From Pelagibius sp. CAU 1746 (GTDB taxonomy: Bacteria > Pseudomonadota > Alphaproteobacteria > Kiloniellales > Kiloniellaceae), in the NCBI RefSeq assembly GCF_039839785.1, contig NZ_JBDOQT010000001.1:682001-746000 (forward strand): a stretch of 64,000 nucleotides of DNA, given 5' to 3'. Position numbers and translations under genes: made by a program. This document shows positions 20,316-30,697 of the stretch, piece after piece (positions within the stretch are counted from its first letter, which is position 1; each line of letters opens with the position of its first letter). The notes below the pieces were generated by a model. That model was not told where the DNA came from, ran no database searches, and was given only the letters and a program-made list of their open reading frames with translations.

Positions 20316-21692
20316 ATGACCGACGAGACCATTTTCGCGCCCTCCACGGCGCCGGGCCGCGCGGGTGTCGCGGTGATCCGGATTTCCGGACCGCAAAGCG
20401 GTGCCGCGCTGCGCGCGCTGGCCGGCGATCCGCTGCCCGAGCCGCGCCGGGCCGTGCTGCGGCGCATCATGGATCCGGCGGCGGGAAGCGTGATCGACCA
20501 CGGCCTGCTGCTGTGGTTTCCCGGCCCGGCCAGTTTTACCGGCGAGGACCTGGGCGAGCTGCAGCTGCACGGCGGACGCGCCGTGGTGGCGGCGGCGCTG
20601 GAGGCCTTGGCGGGGCAGCCCGGGCTGCGCCCGGCCGAAGCCGGCGAGTTCACGCGGCGCGCCTTCGACAACGGCAAGTTGGACCTGAGCGCCGTCGAAG
20701 GCTTGGCCGACCTCATCGACGCGGAGACCGAGGCTCAGCGCCGCCAGGCCCTGCGTCAGATGGAGGGCGGCCTGGCGCGGCGGATCGGCGACTGGGCGGC
20801 GCGGCTGACCCGGGTGCTGGCGCACTTCGAGGCGGCCATCGATTTCGTCGAGGAGGAGCTGCCCGAGGATCTCGGGGCGGCGGCGCTGGGGGAGGCGGAG
20901 GCCGTGGCGGCCGAGATCGCCGCGGCGCTGGACGACCGGCATCGCGGCGAGCGGTTGCGCGAGGGGCTTTCTGCGGTGATTCTCGGCGCGCCCAATGCCG
21001 GCAAGTCGTCGCTGCTGAACGCCCTGGCGCGGCGCGACGTGGCCATCGTTTCGGAAACGGCCGGGACCACCCGCGACATCGTCGAGGTGCACCTGGACCT
21101 GGGCGGTTACCCGGTGACGCTGGCCGATACCGCCGGGCTGCGCGCCCTGGAGAAGGCCGACGAACCGCAAGCGGCCATCGAGCGGGCGGGGATGGCGCGG
21201 GCCCGCGAGCGCGCCGAACGCGCCGACATCAAGCTGCTGCTGGTCGATCTGGACGCGGCGCTCAGCGACGAAGCGGTGCTGGACGGAGTGGCGGCCTTGC
21301 ACGACAGCCGCTCCCTGGTGCTGCTGAACAAAGCCGATCTCTGCGCGCCCGAGGCGGTGCGAGGGCTGGGCCGGCGGCTCGGCGACTGGGATCCGATCGC
21401 CGTGTCGGCCAAGACGGGGACTGGCCTCGACCAGGTGCTGGAGCGGCTGGTGTCCCTGGCGGGGGAGAGCTTCGGCGGTGCCGAGGCCGCGGCGGCCATC
21501 ACCCGGCATCGTCACCGCCGCGCGCTGGAGGATTGTCTGGAGGCCTTGGCGCGGGGGCGGTCGGCGGAGTTGCCCGAACTGGTGGCCGAGGAGTTGCGGC
21601 TTGCGCTGCGGGCGTTGGGCCGGGTGACGGGGCGGGTCGACGTGGAAGACCTACTAGATATTGTGTTCTCTGACTTCTGTATCGGCAAGTAG
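20316..21692 (+). CDS. mnmE: tRNA uridine-5-carboxymethylaminomethyl(34) synthesis GTPase
   Basis: MnmE works with MnmG to modify the wobble uridine of tRNAs. The 458-residue protein has an N-terminal folate-binding domain (TIFAPSTAPGRAGVAVIRISG), G1 motif GAPNAGKSSLLNAL at about 226-239, the G3 DTAGLR and G4 NKAD motifs, and the invariant C-terminal CIGK with the catalytic cysteine. ATG 20316 gives the usual family N-terminus. Confidence 0.97.
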   Translation: MTDETIFAPSTAPGRAGVAVIRISGPQSGAALRALAGDPLPEPRRAVLRRIMDPAAGSVIDHGLLLWFPGPASFTGEDLGELQLHGGRAVVAAALEALAGQPGLRPAEAGEFTRRAFDNGKLDLSAVEGLADLIDAETEAQRRQALRQMEGGLARRIGDWAARLTRVLAHFEAAIDFVEEELPEDLGAAALGEAEAVAAEIAAALDDRHRGERLREGLSAVILGAPNAGKSSLLNALARRDVAIVSETAGTTRDIVEVHLDLGGYPVTLADTAGLRALEKADEPQAAIERAGMARARERAERADIKLLLVDLDAALSDEAVLDGVAALHDSRSLVLLNKADLCAPEAVRGLGRRLGDWDPIAVSAKTGTGLDQVLERLVSLAGESFGGAEAAAAITRHRHRRALEDCLEALARGRSAELPELVAEELRLALRALGRVTGRVDVEDLLDIVFSDFCIGK

Positions 21693-21709
21693 TAGGGGGT
21701 CCTACTAGA

Positions 21710-21725
21710 TGTTTCACGTGAAACA
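21710..21725. other. parS: parS centromere site 1
   Basis: A perfect palindrome TGTTTCACGTGAAACA identical to the bacterial parS consensus that ParB binds. It lies in the mnmE-mnmG gap, 18 bases after the mnmE stop. Confidence 0.96.
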
Positions 21726-21854
21726 TTGCCGGCACCGAGGGGCGGTAGGGGATGCCGCTGGGCCGCGAGGCCGCCTGTTCCGGTCTTGATCGGGGCCGGC
21801 GGCCTGCTATAACCCGCGGCAACGTGAGGATGGCCGGACCCAACTGGGGCAGTC

Positions 21855-23753
21855 ATGGCTGAGACCAAGACCTTTGATGTGATCGTCGTGGGCGGCGGAC
21901 ACGCCGGCTGCGAAGCCGCGGCGGCTGCAGCGCGCCTGGGTGCGCGCACGGCGCTGGTCACTCACCGCCGCGACAGTATCGGCATCATGTCCTGCAATCC
22001 GGCCATCGGCGGTCTCGGCAAGGGCCATCTGGTGCGCGAGATCGATGCCCTCGACGGACTCATGGGCCGGGTGGCGGATGCCGCCGGGATTCAGTTCCGC
22101 ATGCTCAACGCCAGCAAGGGACCGGCCGTGCGCGGACCGCGCGCCCAGGCGGATCGGGCGCTCTACCGCCAGGCCATGCAGGAGGCGCTTGCCGGGCAGG
22201 CGGGCCTGACCGTCGTCGAGGCGGCGGTGGAAGACCTGGTGATCGGTGACGGCGGGGTCTGCTGCGGGGTGGTGACGGCGGCGGGGCAGGAGCTGCGGGC
22301 CGCTGCGGTGGTGCTCACCACCGGCACGTTCCTGCGCGGGCTCATCCATATCGGCGAGGAGCGGATCCCCGCCGGGCGGGTCGGCGAGGCGCCGGCCGTC
22401 GGCCTGGCCGCGACCTTGGCGCGGGCCGGCTTCGCCCTCGGACGGCTGAAGACGGGCACGCCGCCGCGCCTTGACGGCCGCACCATCGACTATGCGGGCC
22501 TGTCCGAGCAGCCCGGCGACCTGGACCCGGAGCCCTTTTCGAGCCTGACGGCGGCCATCACCCGGCCGCAGGTGAGCTGCCATATCACCGCAACGACCGA
22601 AGCCGGCCACGCGCTGATCCGCGACAACCTGGACCGGGCGCCGCTCTATTCCGGCCAGATCGAGAGCGTCGGACCGCGCTACTGCCCGTCGATCGAGGAC
22701 AAGGTGGTGCGCTTCGCTGAGCGCGGCCAGCACCAGATCTTCCTGGAGCCGGAAGGGCTGGACGATCCGACGGTCTATCCCAACGGCATTTCCACCTCGC
22801 TGCCCAAGGACGTGCAGCTCGCCCTGCTGAAGACCATCCCGGGCCTCGAGGCCGCGGTGATGCTGCAGCCGGGCTATGCCATCGAGTACGACTACGTCGA
22901 CCCACGCGAGTTGAAGGTGTCCCTGGAGACCCGGCGCCTGCCGGGGCTGTTTCTGGCAGGGCAGATCAACGGCACCACCGGCTACGAGGAGGCGGCGGCC
23001 CAAGGGCTGATCGCCGGCCTCAACGCCGCATTGCGGGCCGGCGGCACCCGGGAGCCTTTCGTCGTCGACCGTGCGGAGGCCTACATCGGCGTCCTCATCG
23101 ACGATCTGGTGAGCCGCGGCGTCAGCGAACCCTACCGCATGTTCACCAGCCGGGCCGAGTACCGTCTGCGGCTGCGGGCCGACAACGCCGATCAGCGCCT
23201 GACCGGCCAGGGGCTCGAACTGGGCTGCGTCGGTCCGGCCCGGCGCGCGGTCTTCGAGGCCCGCATGGCGGCGCTGGAGGCGGGGCGGGCCCTGGCTGAG
23301 TCCCTGACGGCGACTCCCAACAGCCTGGCGGCGGCCGGGGTCGCCATCAATCAGGACGGCGTACGGCGCAGTGCCTTCGAACTGCTGCGCTACCCGGCGC
23401 TGGACGTGGCTGGCCTCGCGGAAATCTGGCCGGAGCTGCGGTCTCTGGAGCCGGCAGTGGCGCGGCAGATCGAGATCGAGGGCCGGTATCAGGGGTATCT
23501 GGCCCGGCAGGACGCCGACGTCCGCGCCTTCCGCAAGGACGAAGCGCTGGAATTGCCGGCCGACCTCGACTACGCCGCAGTGGGCGGTCTCTCCAATGAA
23601 ATCAGGCAGGTATTAACCACGAGCCGGCCGGCGACCCTGGGATCGGCGGCGCGAATCCCCGGCGTGACGCCGGCAGCAATTATGGCCTTGCTGCGGCATG
23701 TGAAGAAGCGCGGTGCCGCGGCTGCCGCGCCGTCGCGGCCCTCGGCGGCCTGA
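21855..23753 (+). CDS. mnmG: tRNA uridine-5-carboxymethylaminomethyl(34) synthesis enzyme (FAD)
   Basis: MnmG (GidA) is the FAD-binding partner of MnmE. The 632-residue protein starts with the dinucleotide-binding motif [12 protein letters not shown] (11-22), then [24 protein letters not shown], the RIPAGRVGE segment, [17 protein letters not shown] and, near the C-terminus, [15 protein letters not shown]. No frameshift is visible. It is followed by rsmG after 9 bases. Confidence 0.97.
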   Translation: MAETKTFDVIVVGGGHAGCEAAAAAARLGARTALVTHRRDSIGIMSCNPAIGGLGKGHLVREIDALDGLMGRVADAAGIQFRMLNASKGPAVRGPRAQADRALYRQAMQEALAGQAGLTVVEAAVEDLVIGDGGVCCGVVTAAGQELRAAAVVLTTGTFLRGLIHIGEERIPAGRVGEAPAVGLAATLARAGFALGRLKTGTPPRLDGRTIDYAGLSEQPGDLDPEPFSSLTAAITRPQVSCHITATTEAGHALIRDNLDRAPLYSGQIESVGPRYCPSIEDKVVRFAERGQHQIFLEPEGLDDPTVYPNGISTSLPKDVQLALLKTIPGLEAAVMLQPGYAIEYDYVDPRELKVSLETRRLPGLFLAGQINGTTGYEEAAAQGLIAGLNAALRAGGTREPFVVDRAEAYIGVLIDDLVSRGVSEPYRMFTSRAEYRLRLRADNADQRLTGQGLELGCVGPARRAVFEARMAALEAGRALAESLTATPNSLAAAGVAINQDGVRRSAFELLRYPALDVAGLAEIWPELRSLEPAVARQIEIEGRYQGYLARQDADVRAFRKDEALELPADLDYAAVGGLSNEIRQVLTTSRPATLGSAARIPGVTPAAIMALLRHVKKRGAAAAAPSRPSAA

Positions 23754-23762
23754 GGGCAGGGG

Positions 23763-24452
23763 ATGTCCGCTGCCAAGGGCGGTGCAGCTACGCCGTTGAG
23801 CCCAGAGGAATTTCGGGATCGTCTCGCTGTTTCACGTGAAACACTGGACAGGTTCCTCGGCTATGCGGCCCTTCTCGCCAAATGGAACGCCGCCATCAAC
23901 TTGGTGAGTCCAAGATCGCTGGACGATCTCTGGCGCCGTCACTTCCTCGACTCCGCCCAGTTGCGCGACCACCTGCCGGAGACGCCTGGTCCTGAGGGGC
24001 GGGTTATTCTCGATGTCGGTGCGGGCGCCGGCTTTCCGGGGATGGTGCTGGCGTTGCTGGGCTGCGGCGTGGTGCATCTGGTGGAGGCGGACCAGCGCAA
24101 GGCGCAGTTCCTGCGGGAGGTGGCGCGGGTCACCGGCGCGCCGGTGGAGATCCATCCCCTGCGCGTGGAGAGTCCGGCGCTGGCGGCGGCGCTGCCCGCC
24201 GTCGACGTGGTGACCTGCCGCGCCTTCGCGCCTCTGCCGCGGCTGCTGGCCCTGACGGAGCGATTCCTGGTGCCGAAAGGTGGGGATAAAGCCGCTGTCG
24301 GGCTCTTTCTCAAGGGCAGACGGGTCGATGAAGAATTGACCGAGGCGGGCAAAAAGTGGAGACTGCAGATAGACCGCTTTGAGAGCGAGACAGATCCCGA
24401 GGGTTCAATCTTGCGTCTCAAACTTCTATCTCTTGGGGATGGAGCGTCTTGA
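23763..24452 (+). CDS. rsmG: 16S rRNA (guanine(527)-N7)-methyltransferase
   Basis: RsmG (GidB) methylates G527 of 16S rRNA with SAM. The 229-residue protein has WNAAINLVSPRSLDDLWRRHFLDSAQL, the SAM-binding motif DVGAGAGFPGMVLAL (about 82-96) and TCRAFAPLPRLLAL. Codons for VSRET (about residues 22-26) form a perfect parS site, so the gene doubles as a centromere element. Its stop overlaps the parA start. Confidence 0.96.
   Translation: MSAAKGGAATPLSPEEFRDRLAVSRETLDRFLGYAALLAKWNAAINLVSPRSLDDLWRRHFLDSAQLRDHLPETPGPEGRVILDVGAGAGFPGMVLALLGCGVVHLVEADQRKAQFLREVARVTGAPVEIHPLRVESPALAAALPAVDVVTCRAFAPLPRLLALTERFLVPKGGDKAAVGLFLKGRRVDEELTEAGKKWRLQIDRFESETDPEGSILRLKLLSLGDGAS
23828..23843. other. parS: parS centromere site 2, inside rsmG
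   Basis: TGTTTCACGTGAAACA is found within the rsmG coding region, specifying Val-Ser-Arg-Glu-Thr. It is identical to site 1, 2.1 kb away. A parS inside rsmG is a recurrent arrangement in bacteria. Confidence 0.96.
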
Positions 24453-25303
24453 ACCTACAACATATTGAAGCCAGTCCGGAGCGTGGGTCGATCCCGCCAA
24501 CTTCGGCCGCGACCCGCGTTCTTGCTGTCGCCAATCAGAAGGGCGGGGTCGGCAAGACCACGACGACGGTCAACCTGGCGACGGCTCTGGCCGCCTGCGG
24601 CAAGCAGGTCCTGATCATCGACATGGACCCGCAGGGCAATGCCAGCACCGGCTTGGGCGTGGCGAGCGATCAGCGCAGCCACAGCGTCTATCAGGTGCTG
24701 CTCGACGCCATGCCGATCGCCGAGGCAGTGACCAAGACCCTGGTGCCGGGCATGGACATCGTGCCTTCGGGCGTCGATCTCTCGGGCGCCGAGCTGGAAC
24801 TGATCGACGTGCCGCAGCGCGAGTACCGGCTGCGCAATGCGATCCAGGCCGCCCGCGGCAAGTACGACTTCGTGATCATCGATTGTCCGCCGGCCCTGGG
24901 CCTGCTGACCCTCAACGCCTTGGTCTCGGCGGACTCCGTGCTGGTGCCCCTGCAGGCGGAGTTCTATGCCCTGGAAGGCCTCAGCCACCTGATGCGGACG
25001 ATCGACCGCGTACGCCGCGGGCTCAACCAGGCTCTGACGCTGCAGGGCGTGGTGCTGACCATGTTCGACCGCCGCAACAATCTCTGCGAGATGGTCGCCG
25101 CCGATGTGCGCGAGTATCTCGGCGACCGGGTCTACAAGACCATGATCCCCCGAAACGTGCGGGTTTCAGAAGCGCCGTCCCACGGCAAGCCGGTGCTGCT
25201 GTACGACATGCGTTGCGCCGGCGCCCAGGCATACATCCGCTTGGCGCGGGAGATCCTGCAGCGGGAGAACGACCTGGCCGGCGAGCCGGCTCTGGCGTCC
25301 TAG
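24449..25303 (+). CDS. parA: chromosome partitioning ATPase ParA
   Basis: ParA drives segregation of the origin by forming ATP-dependent gradients on the nucleoid. The 284-residue protein has a deviant Walker A (KGGVGKTT at 31-38), IIDMDPQGNAS, the IDCPPALGLLTLNAL Walker B region and the terminal YIRLAREILQR. The start appears to be TTG at 24449, overlapping the rsmG stop (TTGA) and preceded by GGAG five bases upstream; no suitable ATG lies before the Walker A motif. Confidence 0.95.
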   Translation: MNLQHIEASPERGSIPPTSAATRVLAVANQKGGVGKTTTTVNLATALAACGKQVLIIDMDPQGNASTGLGVASDQRSHSVYQVLLDAMPIAEAVTKTLVPGMDIVPSGVDLSGAELELIDVPQREYRLRNAIQAARGKYDFVIIDCPPALGLLTLNALVSADSVLVPLQAEFYALEGLSHLMRTIDRVRRGLNQALTLQGVVLTMFDRRNNLCEMVAADVREYLGDRVYKTMIPRNVRVSEAPSHGKPVLLYDMRCAGAQAYIRLAREILQRENDLAGEPALAS

Positions 25304-25333
25304 GCTAGACTCTTTCGGTGAACCATGTATTTA

Positions 25334-25438
25334 TTCATTCCGATAGCGGAATGAAACCGATGGCGCCATGGCGGGCTGAAGGGGCCTGCGCGTAAGCGCC
25401 GCGATGCTGCGAGATCCCGGGAGGCGCCCGCATGCGGG
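25334..25438. promoter_or_regulatory. structured parA-parB intergenic leader with two hairpins
   Basis: The 168-bp gap between parA and parB contains a perfect 9-bp inverted repeat (TTCATTCCG, loop ATAG, CGGAATGAA; 25334-25355) and a 12-bp palindrome CCCGCATGCGGG (25427-25438), flanked by CGAGA and TCTCG. No T-tract follows the first hairpin, so it is not a classical terminator. It may tune the ParA:ParB ratio, contain a separate parB promoter, or bind a regulator; these are inferences. Confidence 0.45.
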
Positions 25439-25471
25439 GGAGGTCTCGGCCGGGATGGGGAAGACTGCGAC

Positions 25472-26389
25472 ATGACTGACGGGCCATCATCGGATCACGC
25501 CAAGCGCACCAATCTGGGCCGCGGCCTGGCCGCCCTTTTTGGCGAAGAGAACGAGGACTACGCCTCGCTCGACAAGGTGCGCTCCACCAAGACCGTGCCG
25601 ATCGAGCACCTGCGCCCGGGGCGTTTCCAGCCACGCCATCATTTCGACGAAGCCGCGGTCAACGCCCTGGCGGAGTCGATCAAGGCCCAAGGTATTCTGC
25701 AGCCCATCCTTGTGCGCCGCCTGGCGGACCGGCCCAACGAGTTCGAAATCGTCGCCGGCGAACGCCGCTGGCGCGCCGCCCAGATCGCCAAGCTGCACGA
25801 AGTTCCGGTTCTCATCCGCGATCTCACCGACGCCGAATCTCTCGAACTGGCGATTGTCGAGAATATCCAACGGCAAGACCTGACCCCATTGGAAGAGGCC
25901 GAGGGTTACAAACGTCTGATCGACGAGTTCCAGCATACCCAGGAAGACCTGGCCCGCACCCTGGGCAAGAGCCGCAGCCACATCGCCAACACCCTGCGCC
26001 TGCTGGGTCTGCCCGAGGGCGTGAAACTGCTGCTGGACGAAGGCAAGCTGACCGCCGGTCATGCCCGCACCCTCATCGGCTGCGACGACGCCGAGGAGCT
26101 GGCCCAAAAGATCATCAGCCGCGGCCTCAACGTGCGTCAGGCCGAAAAGCTGGTGCAGAGCGCCAAGGCCGCCCCCTCCGGACCCAAGGCGGCCAAGCCG
26201 GCCGACGCCGACAAGGGCAAGGACACCGACACCTTGGCGTTGGAGCGCGATCTCACCGCCCTGCTGGGTCTTAAGGTGAGCATCAACTTTCAGGGCAATG
26301 GCGGTTCGCTGACCATTCACTACCGGACCCTGGAGCAGTTGGACGATGTCCTGCATCGGCTGAACCAGATGCCGCCGGCCAACACCTGA
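25472..26389 (+). CDS. parB: chromosome partitioning protein ParB
   Basis: ParB binds parS and slides along DNA as a CTP-dependent clamp. The 305-residue protein has an N-terminal basic NLGRGLAALFGE segment, the CTP-binding C-motifs GERRWRA (96-102) and ENIQRQDL (130-137), the helix-turn-helix segment TLGKSRSHIANTLRLLGLPE, and a C-terminal dimerisation domain with LTALLGLKVSINFQG. Two perfect parS targets lie upstream at 21710 and 23828. Confidence 0.97.
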   Translation: MTDGPSSDHAKRTNLGRGLAALFGEENEDYASLDKVRSTKTVPIEHLRPGRFQPRHHFDEAAVNALAESIKAQGILQPILVRRLADRPNEFEIVAGERRWRAAQIAKLHEVPVLIRDLTDAESLELAIVENIQRQDLTPLEEAEGYKRLIDEFQHTQEDLARTLGKSRSHIANTLRLLGLPEGVKLLLDEGKLTAGHARTLIGCDDAEELAQKIISRGLNVRQAEKLVQSAKAAPSGPKAAKPADADKGKDTDTLALERDLTALLGLKVSINFQGNGGSLTIHYRTLEQLDDVLHRLNQMPPANT

Positions 26390-26419
26390 TCCCGATCAGG
26401 CAGAGAACTCTCCGCAGAA

Positions 26420-27451
26420 TCAGCCGGCGCGCCGCCGGCGTCCCGGCGCGTTGGCGGCGATCTCCAGCAGCGCCCGCGAAGCCAGGGTTTCCGCCGGCGC
26501 CCCGGTGCGCTTGCAGGCCGCCTCGGCTTCCAGCAGTCTTTCCAAGGCGCGGGCGAGCTGCGCCGGGCGCCAAGCCTCAGCCTGGGCCTTGAACGCAGCG
26601 GCCGTCTTCCAGAACACCGGCGGACGCAGGCGTTTCATCGCATCGTCCACCGCGCCGCCGGCACCGGCCACCGCATGAATTCTCTGAAAGTGCCGCGCTG
26701 CCGCCCGCAGCAGGCTGATCGGTGAGTTGCCCTCCGTGAAACTGCGCGCCACTGCGCGCTCCAGCGCCGGAAGATTCCCGGCGCCAGTCGCCAAGGCGAC
26801 GTCGTCCAGGCTGAGCAGCGCCGAATCCCCGACACAGATCTCGACGTCCTGCAGCGTCACCTCGCCGGTGCCGGCGCCCTTGAACAGCAGCACCTTCTCC
26901 AGCTCCCGCCGGGTCAACTCGCGGTCTCCGCCAAGGTGCGCGCTCAAGAAGGCGACGGCATCCCGACCGATCGCCAACCCGGCATCGGCAAAAAAACTCC
27001 GCACCACCGCCTCCAGGCTGCGGCTGTCATCGTGGTAACAGGCAAGAGCCGCTGCCGCTTTGTCGCTTTCGAAGAGCTTGCGCAAAGTCGAGCGCGCCGG
27101 CAGATCGTCGGCCTCGATGACCACGAAGGCGTCGCCCGGCGATCCCGACAGAAAGTCCTTTACCGTCGCGGTCGCCTTGTCGCCGGCATCGCGTACGCGT
27201 ACGAAGCGCCGACCACCGCCGAACACCAGCGCCGCCGCCTCATCGGCCAGCCGAGCCGGATCCTCGGCCAACTGCGCGCCGGTCAACTCACTGACGGCAA
27301 AGGGATCGGCCGGATCGTCGACGATCTTCGCCAGCAACGCAGCACTGCGCTCCCGGCGCAAGCCCGCGTCGGGACCGTACAGCAGGACCGCGCGTACCGC
27401 CGGATCGGGAGATCGCACAAAGCTTTCGGCCTGCTTCGCGTTCAGCTTCAC
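26420..27451 (-). CDS. holA: DNA polymerase III delta subunit
   Basis: HolA is the clamp-loader wrench that opens the beta sliding clamp. The 343-residue protein has the family segments LLYGPDAGLRRERS near residue 23, FVVIEADDLPARSTLRKLFE, CYHDDSRSLEAVVRSFFADAG, and LSAHLGGDRELTRRELEKVLLF. It converges with parB, whose stop lies 30 bases away, and is the third gene of the leuS-lptE-holA unit. Confidence 0.94.
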   Translation of the reverse strand: MKLNAKQAESFVRSPDPAVRAVLLYGPDAGLRRERSAALLAKIVDDPADPFAVSELTGAQLAEDPARLADEAAALVFGGGRRFVRVRDAGDKATATVKDFLSGSPGDAFVVIEADDLPARSTLRKLFESDKAAAALACYHDDSRSLEAVVRSFFADAGLAIGRDAVAFLSAHLGGDRELTRRELEKVLLFKGAGTGEVTLQDVEICVGDSALLSLDDVALATGAGNLPALERAVARSFTEGNSPISLLRAAARHFQRIHAVAGAGGAVDDAMKRLRPPVFWKTAAAFKAQAEAWRPAQLARALERLLEAEAACKRTGAPAETLASRALLEIAANAPGRRRRAG

Positions 27452-27469
27452 CGTCGTCCCGCTCCGCGG

Positions 27470-27994
27470 TTACGTTGAGGAGAAGTAGATCGACAGGCGG
27501 GTTTGAATGTCGTCCGCGACTTCGCCAAGCGCCCGGTCGCGCGCGTCTTCTTCCGACACCGTGGTGGCGAAGGGATTTTCCAAGATGTCATAGCTCGTGG
27601 TGGAACTGGAGCTTCCGGAAAAGAGCGCTTCGCCGCCGCCGAAATCGAACAGCGAAAACTTGGCGTCGATGCGCAGGTTGGCACGCGTCGCCGTCTCGTC
27701 GCGGCGCACGCCCAGTTCACTCAAGGACTCCGTCAACTGCACGGCCAGTCGGTAGCTCGGCGACACCGGCTGCCCTTGAGGATTGAGCCGATCGCGCAGG
27801 AAGTTATGCATCTGCTGCCCGACGCGGTCGCGCAGCGGCTCGATGCGCACCGTCGACAGGTTGGCGGACACCGAGCCTCCATCGTCCTGCCTTGCGTTCA
27901 GCGGCTGGAAGCCGCAACCGCTCAGCCCGCCGATGGCGGCCGTCGCAATGGTGCCCAAGCCCAAACTGCAAATCGTTCTTCTAGACCACGACAT
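27470..27994 (-). CDS. lptE: LPS-assembly lipoprotein LptE
   Basis: LptE plugs LptD at the outer membrane and helps insert lipopolysaccharide. The 174-residue protein has a twin-arginine-like, hydrophobic leader and a lipobox ending at the cysteine in [10 protein letters not shown] (about residue 27), the latter being typical for Lpt[19 protein letters not shown] is another family segment. The start overlaps the leuS 3' end by 14 bases. Confidence 0.92.
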   Translation of the reverse strand: MSWSRRTICSLGLGTIATAAIGGLSGCGFQPLNARQDDGGSVSANLSTVRIEPLRDRVGQQMHNFLRDRLNPQGQPVSPSYRLAVQLTESLSELGVRRDETATRANLRIDAKFSLFDFGGGEALFSGSSSSTTSYDILENPFATTVSEEDARDRALGEVADDIQTRLSIYFSST

Positions 27995-30557
27995 TGACGA
28001 TCCGGTTCTTTACAACGATGACCTTTCGCGCTGCCTTGCCGTCCATCGCGCGTTGCACGGCCGGCTCGGCCAGCGCCGCCGATTTGGCATCCTCTTCCGC
28101 CGCGTCGACCGACAGACTGATGGTAGCACGTTTCTTGCCGTTGACCTGAACCGCCAGTGTGGCTTTCTCGTCGCTCACCAGCTCGGCAACCGCCGTGGGC
28201 CATGGCGCATCGACCAGGTAACCGTCGTGCCCGAGCTGCGCCCAAAGCTCTTCGGCCAGGTGCGGCATCATCGGGCCGATCAGGCGCACGACGAGCTCCA
28301 AGCCCTCGCGCAACGCCCAGAGCCCTGCGGCGTCGGCCGCCTTGAAGGCGGCCAGGCTGTTGGCCAACTCGTAAATCCGCGCCACGGCGCGATTGAAACG
28401 GAACTGCTCCAGGTCGTCGCTGCAGGCATCGACGGTCTTGTGCACCGCGCGTCGCAGCTCGACCGCGGCGTCGGAGAGGTCGCCCGGCAAGGGCGCGCCG
28501 ACCGGCGGCAGGTTCTCCAGGTTCTCGTTCACCAGCCGCCACAGACGCTGGGTGAAGCGCCAGGCGCCTTCAACGCCGGCGTCCGTCCATTCCATGTCGC
28601 GTTCGGGCGGCGAATCCGACAGCATGAACCAGCGCGCGGTGTCGGCGCCATAGGTGCCGATGATGGCTTCGGGGTCGACGACGTTGCGCTTCGACTTGCT
28701 CATCTTCTCGGCGCGGCCGACCGACACCGGCGCGCCGCCTTCGACCAGACGCGCACCGCCGTCGGCGGTCTTTTCGACCTCCTCGGGGAACAGCCACTTT
28801 CCGTCGCTGTCCTTGTAGGTCTCGTGGCACACCATGCCCTGGGTAAACAGGCCGGCAAAGGGCTCGGCCACCCCGACATATCCCACCTCGGCCAGGGCGC
28901 GGGTGAAGAAACGCGCGTAGAGCAGATGCAGGATCGCGTGCTCGATGCCGCCGATGTACTGGTCGACCGGCAACCAGTAGTCCACGGCGCCACGCTCCAA
29001 CGGCGCTTCGGCGCGCGGGCTGCAGAAGCGTGCGAAGTACCAGGAGGAATCGACGAAGGTGTCCATGGTGTCGGTGTCGCGCTCCGCCGCGCCGCCGCAC
29101 TTGGGGCAGGTGGTGTGCTTCCACGTCGGGTGATGCACCAACGGATTGCCCGGGCGGTTGAAGGTCACGTCGTCGGGCAGCCGTACCGGCAGATCCTCGG
29201 CCGGCACCCCCTGTGGGCCGCACCCGGCGCAGTGGATCACCGGAATCGGACAGCCCCAGTAGCGCTGGCGCGAGATACCCCAGTCGCGCAGGCGATACTG
29301 GATGGTGCCTTCGCCATCGCCCTGTGCGGCCAGCTTGTCGATCGCCGCGCGCTTGGCCTCGGCCACGCCCAGCCCGTCCAGGAAGCCGGAGTTGAAGGCC
29401 TTGCCGTCGCCAGTGAAGGCCTCGTCGCCCACTTCGAAGGTCGCCGCGTCGGCGTCCGGCGGCAACACCACCGGGATCACCGGCAGCTTGTACTTGCGCG
29501 CGAAGTCCAGGTCGCGCTGGTCGTGCGCAGGACAGCCGAAGATGGCGCCGCTGCCGTATTCCATCAGCACGAAGTTGGCGATGTAGACGGGCAGCTGCAG
29601 ATCCGCCACGAAGGGGTGTTGCACGGTGAGGCCGGTGTCGAAACCCTGCTTCTCCGCCGTCTCGATGGCTTCCTCGCTGGTGCCCAGGCGGTTGCACTCG
29701 GCGATGAAGGCCGCGGCCTCCGGGTTGGTCTCTGCGATCTCCGCGGCCAAGGGGTGATTCGCTGCAATGGCGCAGAAAGAGGCGCCGAACAGAGTGTCCG
29801 GACGCGTGGTGAAGACCGTCAGGCGGTCGTGGCGGCCTCCGGAGTGATTGGTGATCTCGAAACGGACGGTCGCGCCCTCGGAGCGGCCGATCCAATTGCG
29901 CTGCATCAGGCGCACCTTCTCCGGCCAGCGCTCCAGCCCGTCGAGGGCGGCCAGCAACTCGTCGGAAAAGGCGGTGATCCTGAAGAACCATTGCGACAGC
30001 TTGCGCCGTTCGATGGGCGCGCCCGAGCGCCAGCCCTTGCCGTCGATGACCTGCTCGTTGGCCAGGACGGTCTGGTCGACGGGGTCCCAGTTGACCGAAG
30101 ATTCCTTCCGGTAGACCAGATCCTTCTTCATCATCTCGACGAAGAGGCGCTGCTGCTGAGCGTAATAGCCGGGATGGCAGGTGGCGATCTCGCGGTCCCA
30201 ATCGAGGGACAGGCCCATCAGCTTCAGCTGATCGCGCATGGTCGCGATGTTGTCGTAGGTCCAGCTCGCCGGATGGACGCCTCGCTCCATGGCGGCGTTC
30301 TCCGCCGGCAGGCCGAAGGCGTCCCAGCCCATGGGGTGCAGGACGTTGAAGCCCTTGGCCTTCTTGTAACGGGCCACCACATCGCCGATCGTGTAGTTGC
30401 GCACGTGGCCCATGTGGATCTTGCCGGAGGGGTAGGGGAACATCTCCAGGACGTAGTATTTTTCCCGGGAAGGGTCCTCCTCGACGGCGAAGCAGCGCGC
30501 GTCTTCCCAGCGCTTCTGCCACTTCTCCTCGGTTTCCTTGGCGTTGTAACGGCTCAT
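27981..30557 (-). CDS. leuS: leucine-tRNA ligase
   Basis: A full-length 858-residue class I aminoacyl-tRNA synthetase. It carries the HIGH-type motif HMGH (48-51), the [12 protein letters not shown] segment, the editing (CP1) domain with [11 protein letters not shown], a zinc-ribbon-like CPKCGG segment, and KMSKS at 618-622. ATG 30557 gives the normal bacterial N-terminus ([19 protein letters not shown]). The leuS-lptE-holA order is conserved next to parAB in alphaproteobacteria. Confidence 0.98.
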   Translation of the reverse strand: MSRYNAKETEEKWQKRWEDARCFAVEEDPSREKYYVLEMFPYPSGKIHMGHVRNYTIGDVVARYKKAKGFNVLHPMGWDAFGLPAENAAMERGVHPASWTYDNIATMRDQLKLMGLSLDWDREIATCHPGYYAQQQRLFVEMMKKDLVYRKESSVNWDPVDQTVLANEQVIDGKGWRSGAPIERRKLSQWFFRITAFSDELLAALDGLERWPEKVRLMQRNWIGRSEGATVRFEITNHSGGRHDRLTVFTTRPDTLFGASFCAIAANHPLAAEIAETNPEAAAFIAECNRLGTSEEAIETAEKQGFDTGLTVQHPFVADLQLPVYIANFVLMEYGSGAIFGCPAHDQRDLDFARKYKLPVIPVVLPPDADAATFEVGDEAFTGDGKAFNSGFLDGLGVAEAKRAAIDKLAAQGDGEGTIQYRLRDWGISRQRYWGCPIPVIHCAGCGPQGVPAEDLPVRLPDDVTFNRPGNPLVHHPTWKHTTCPKCGGAAERDTDTMDTFVDSSWYFARFCSPRAEAPLERGAVDYWLPVDQYIGGIEHAILHLLYARFFTRALAEVGYVGVAEPFAGLFTQGMVCHETYKDSDGKWLFPEEVEKTADGGARLVEGGAPVSVGRAEKMSKSKRNVVDPEAIIGTYGADTARWFMLSDSPPERDMEWTDAGVEGAWRFTQRLWRLVNENLENLPPVGAPLPGDLSDAAVELRRAVHKTVDACSDDLEQFRFNRAVARIYELANSLAAFKAADAAGLWALREGLELVVRLIGPMMPHLAEELWAQLGHDGYLVDAPWPTAVAELVSDEKATLAVQVNGKKRATISLSVDAAEEDAKSAALAEPAVQRAMDGKAARKVIVVKNRIVNVVV

Positions 30558-30697
30558 CTCAGGTCGTGAATTTTGTGGCGGATGGAGCCCCGCCGTGAAG
30601 CTGACGTGCGCCGGCGCCCGGGCGCGGGCAGCAGCGAAGTGGAAGGAGAGCGCCGGCTCCGGAACCGCCGCCGGCTGGACCCCGCCGGGCCGCTGGC

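Noticed and set aside
25310-25325. Possible third parS-like sequence downstream of parA
   Set aside because: CTTTCGGTGAACC lacks the palindromic core TTTCACGTGAAA, so it does not qualify.
26385-26400. CCTGATC-CC-GATCAGG inverted repeat between parB and holA as a terminator
   Set aside because: The stem is only 7 bp with a 2-base loop and no T-tract on either strand.
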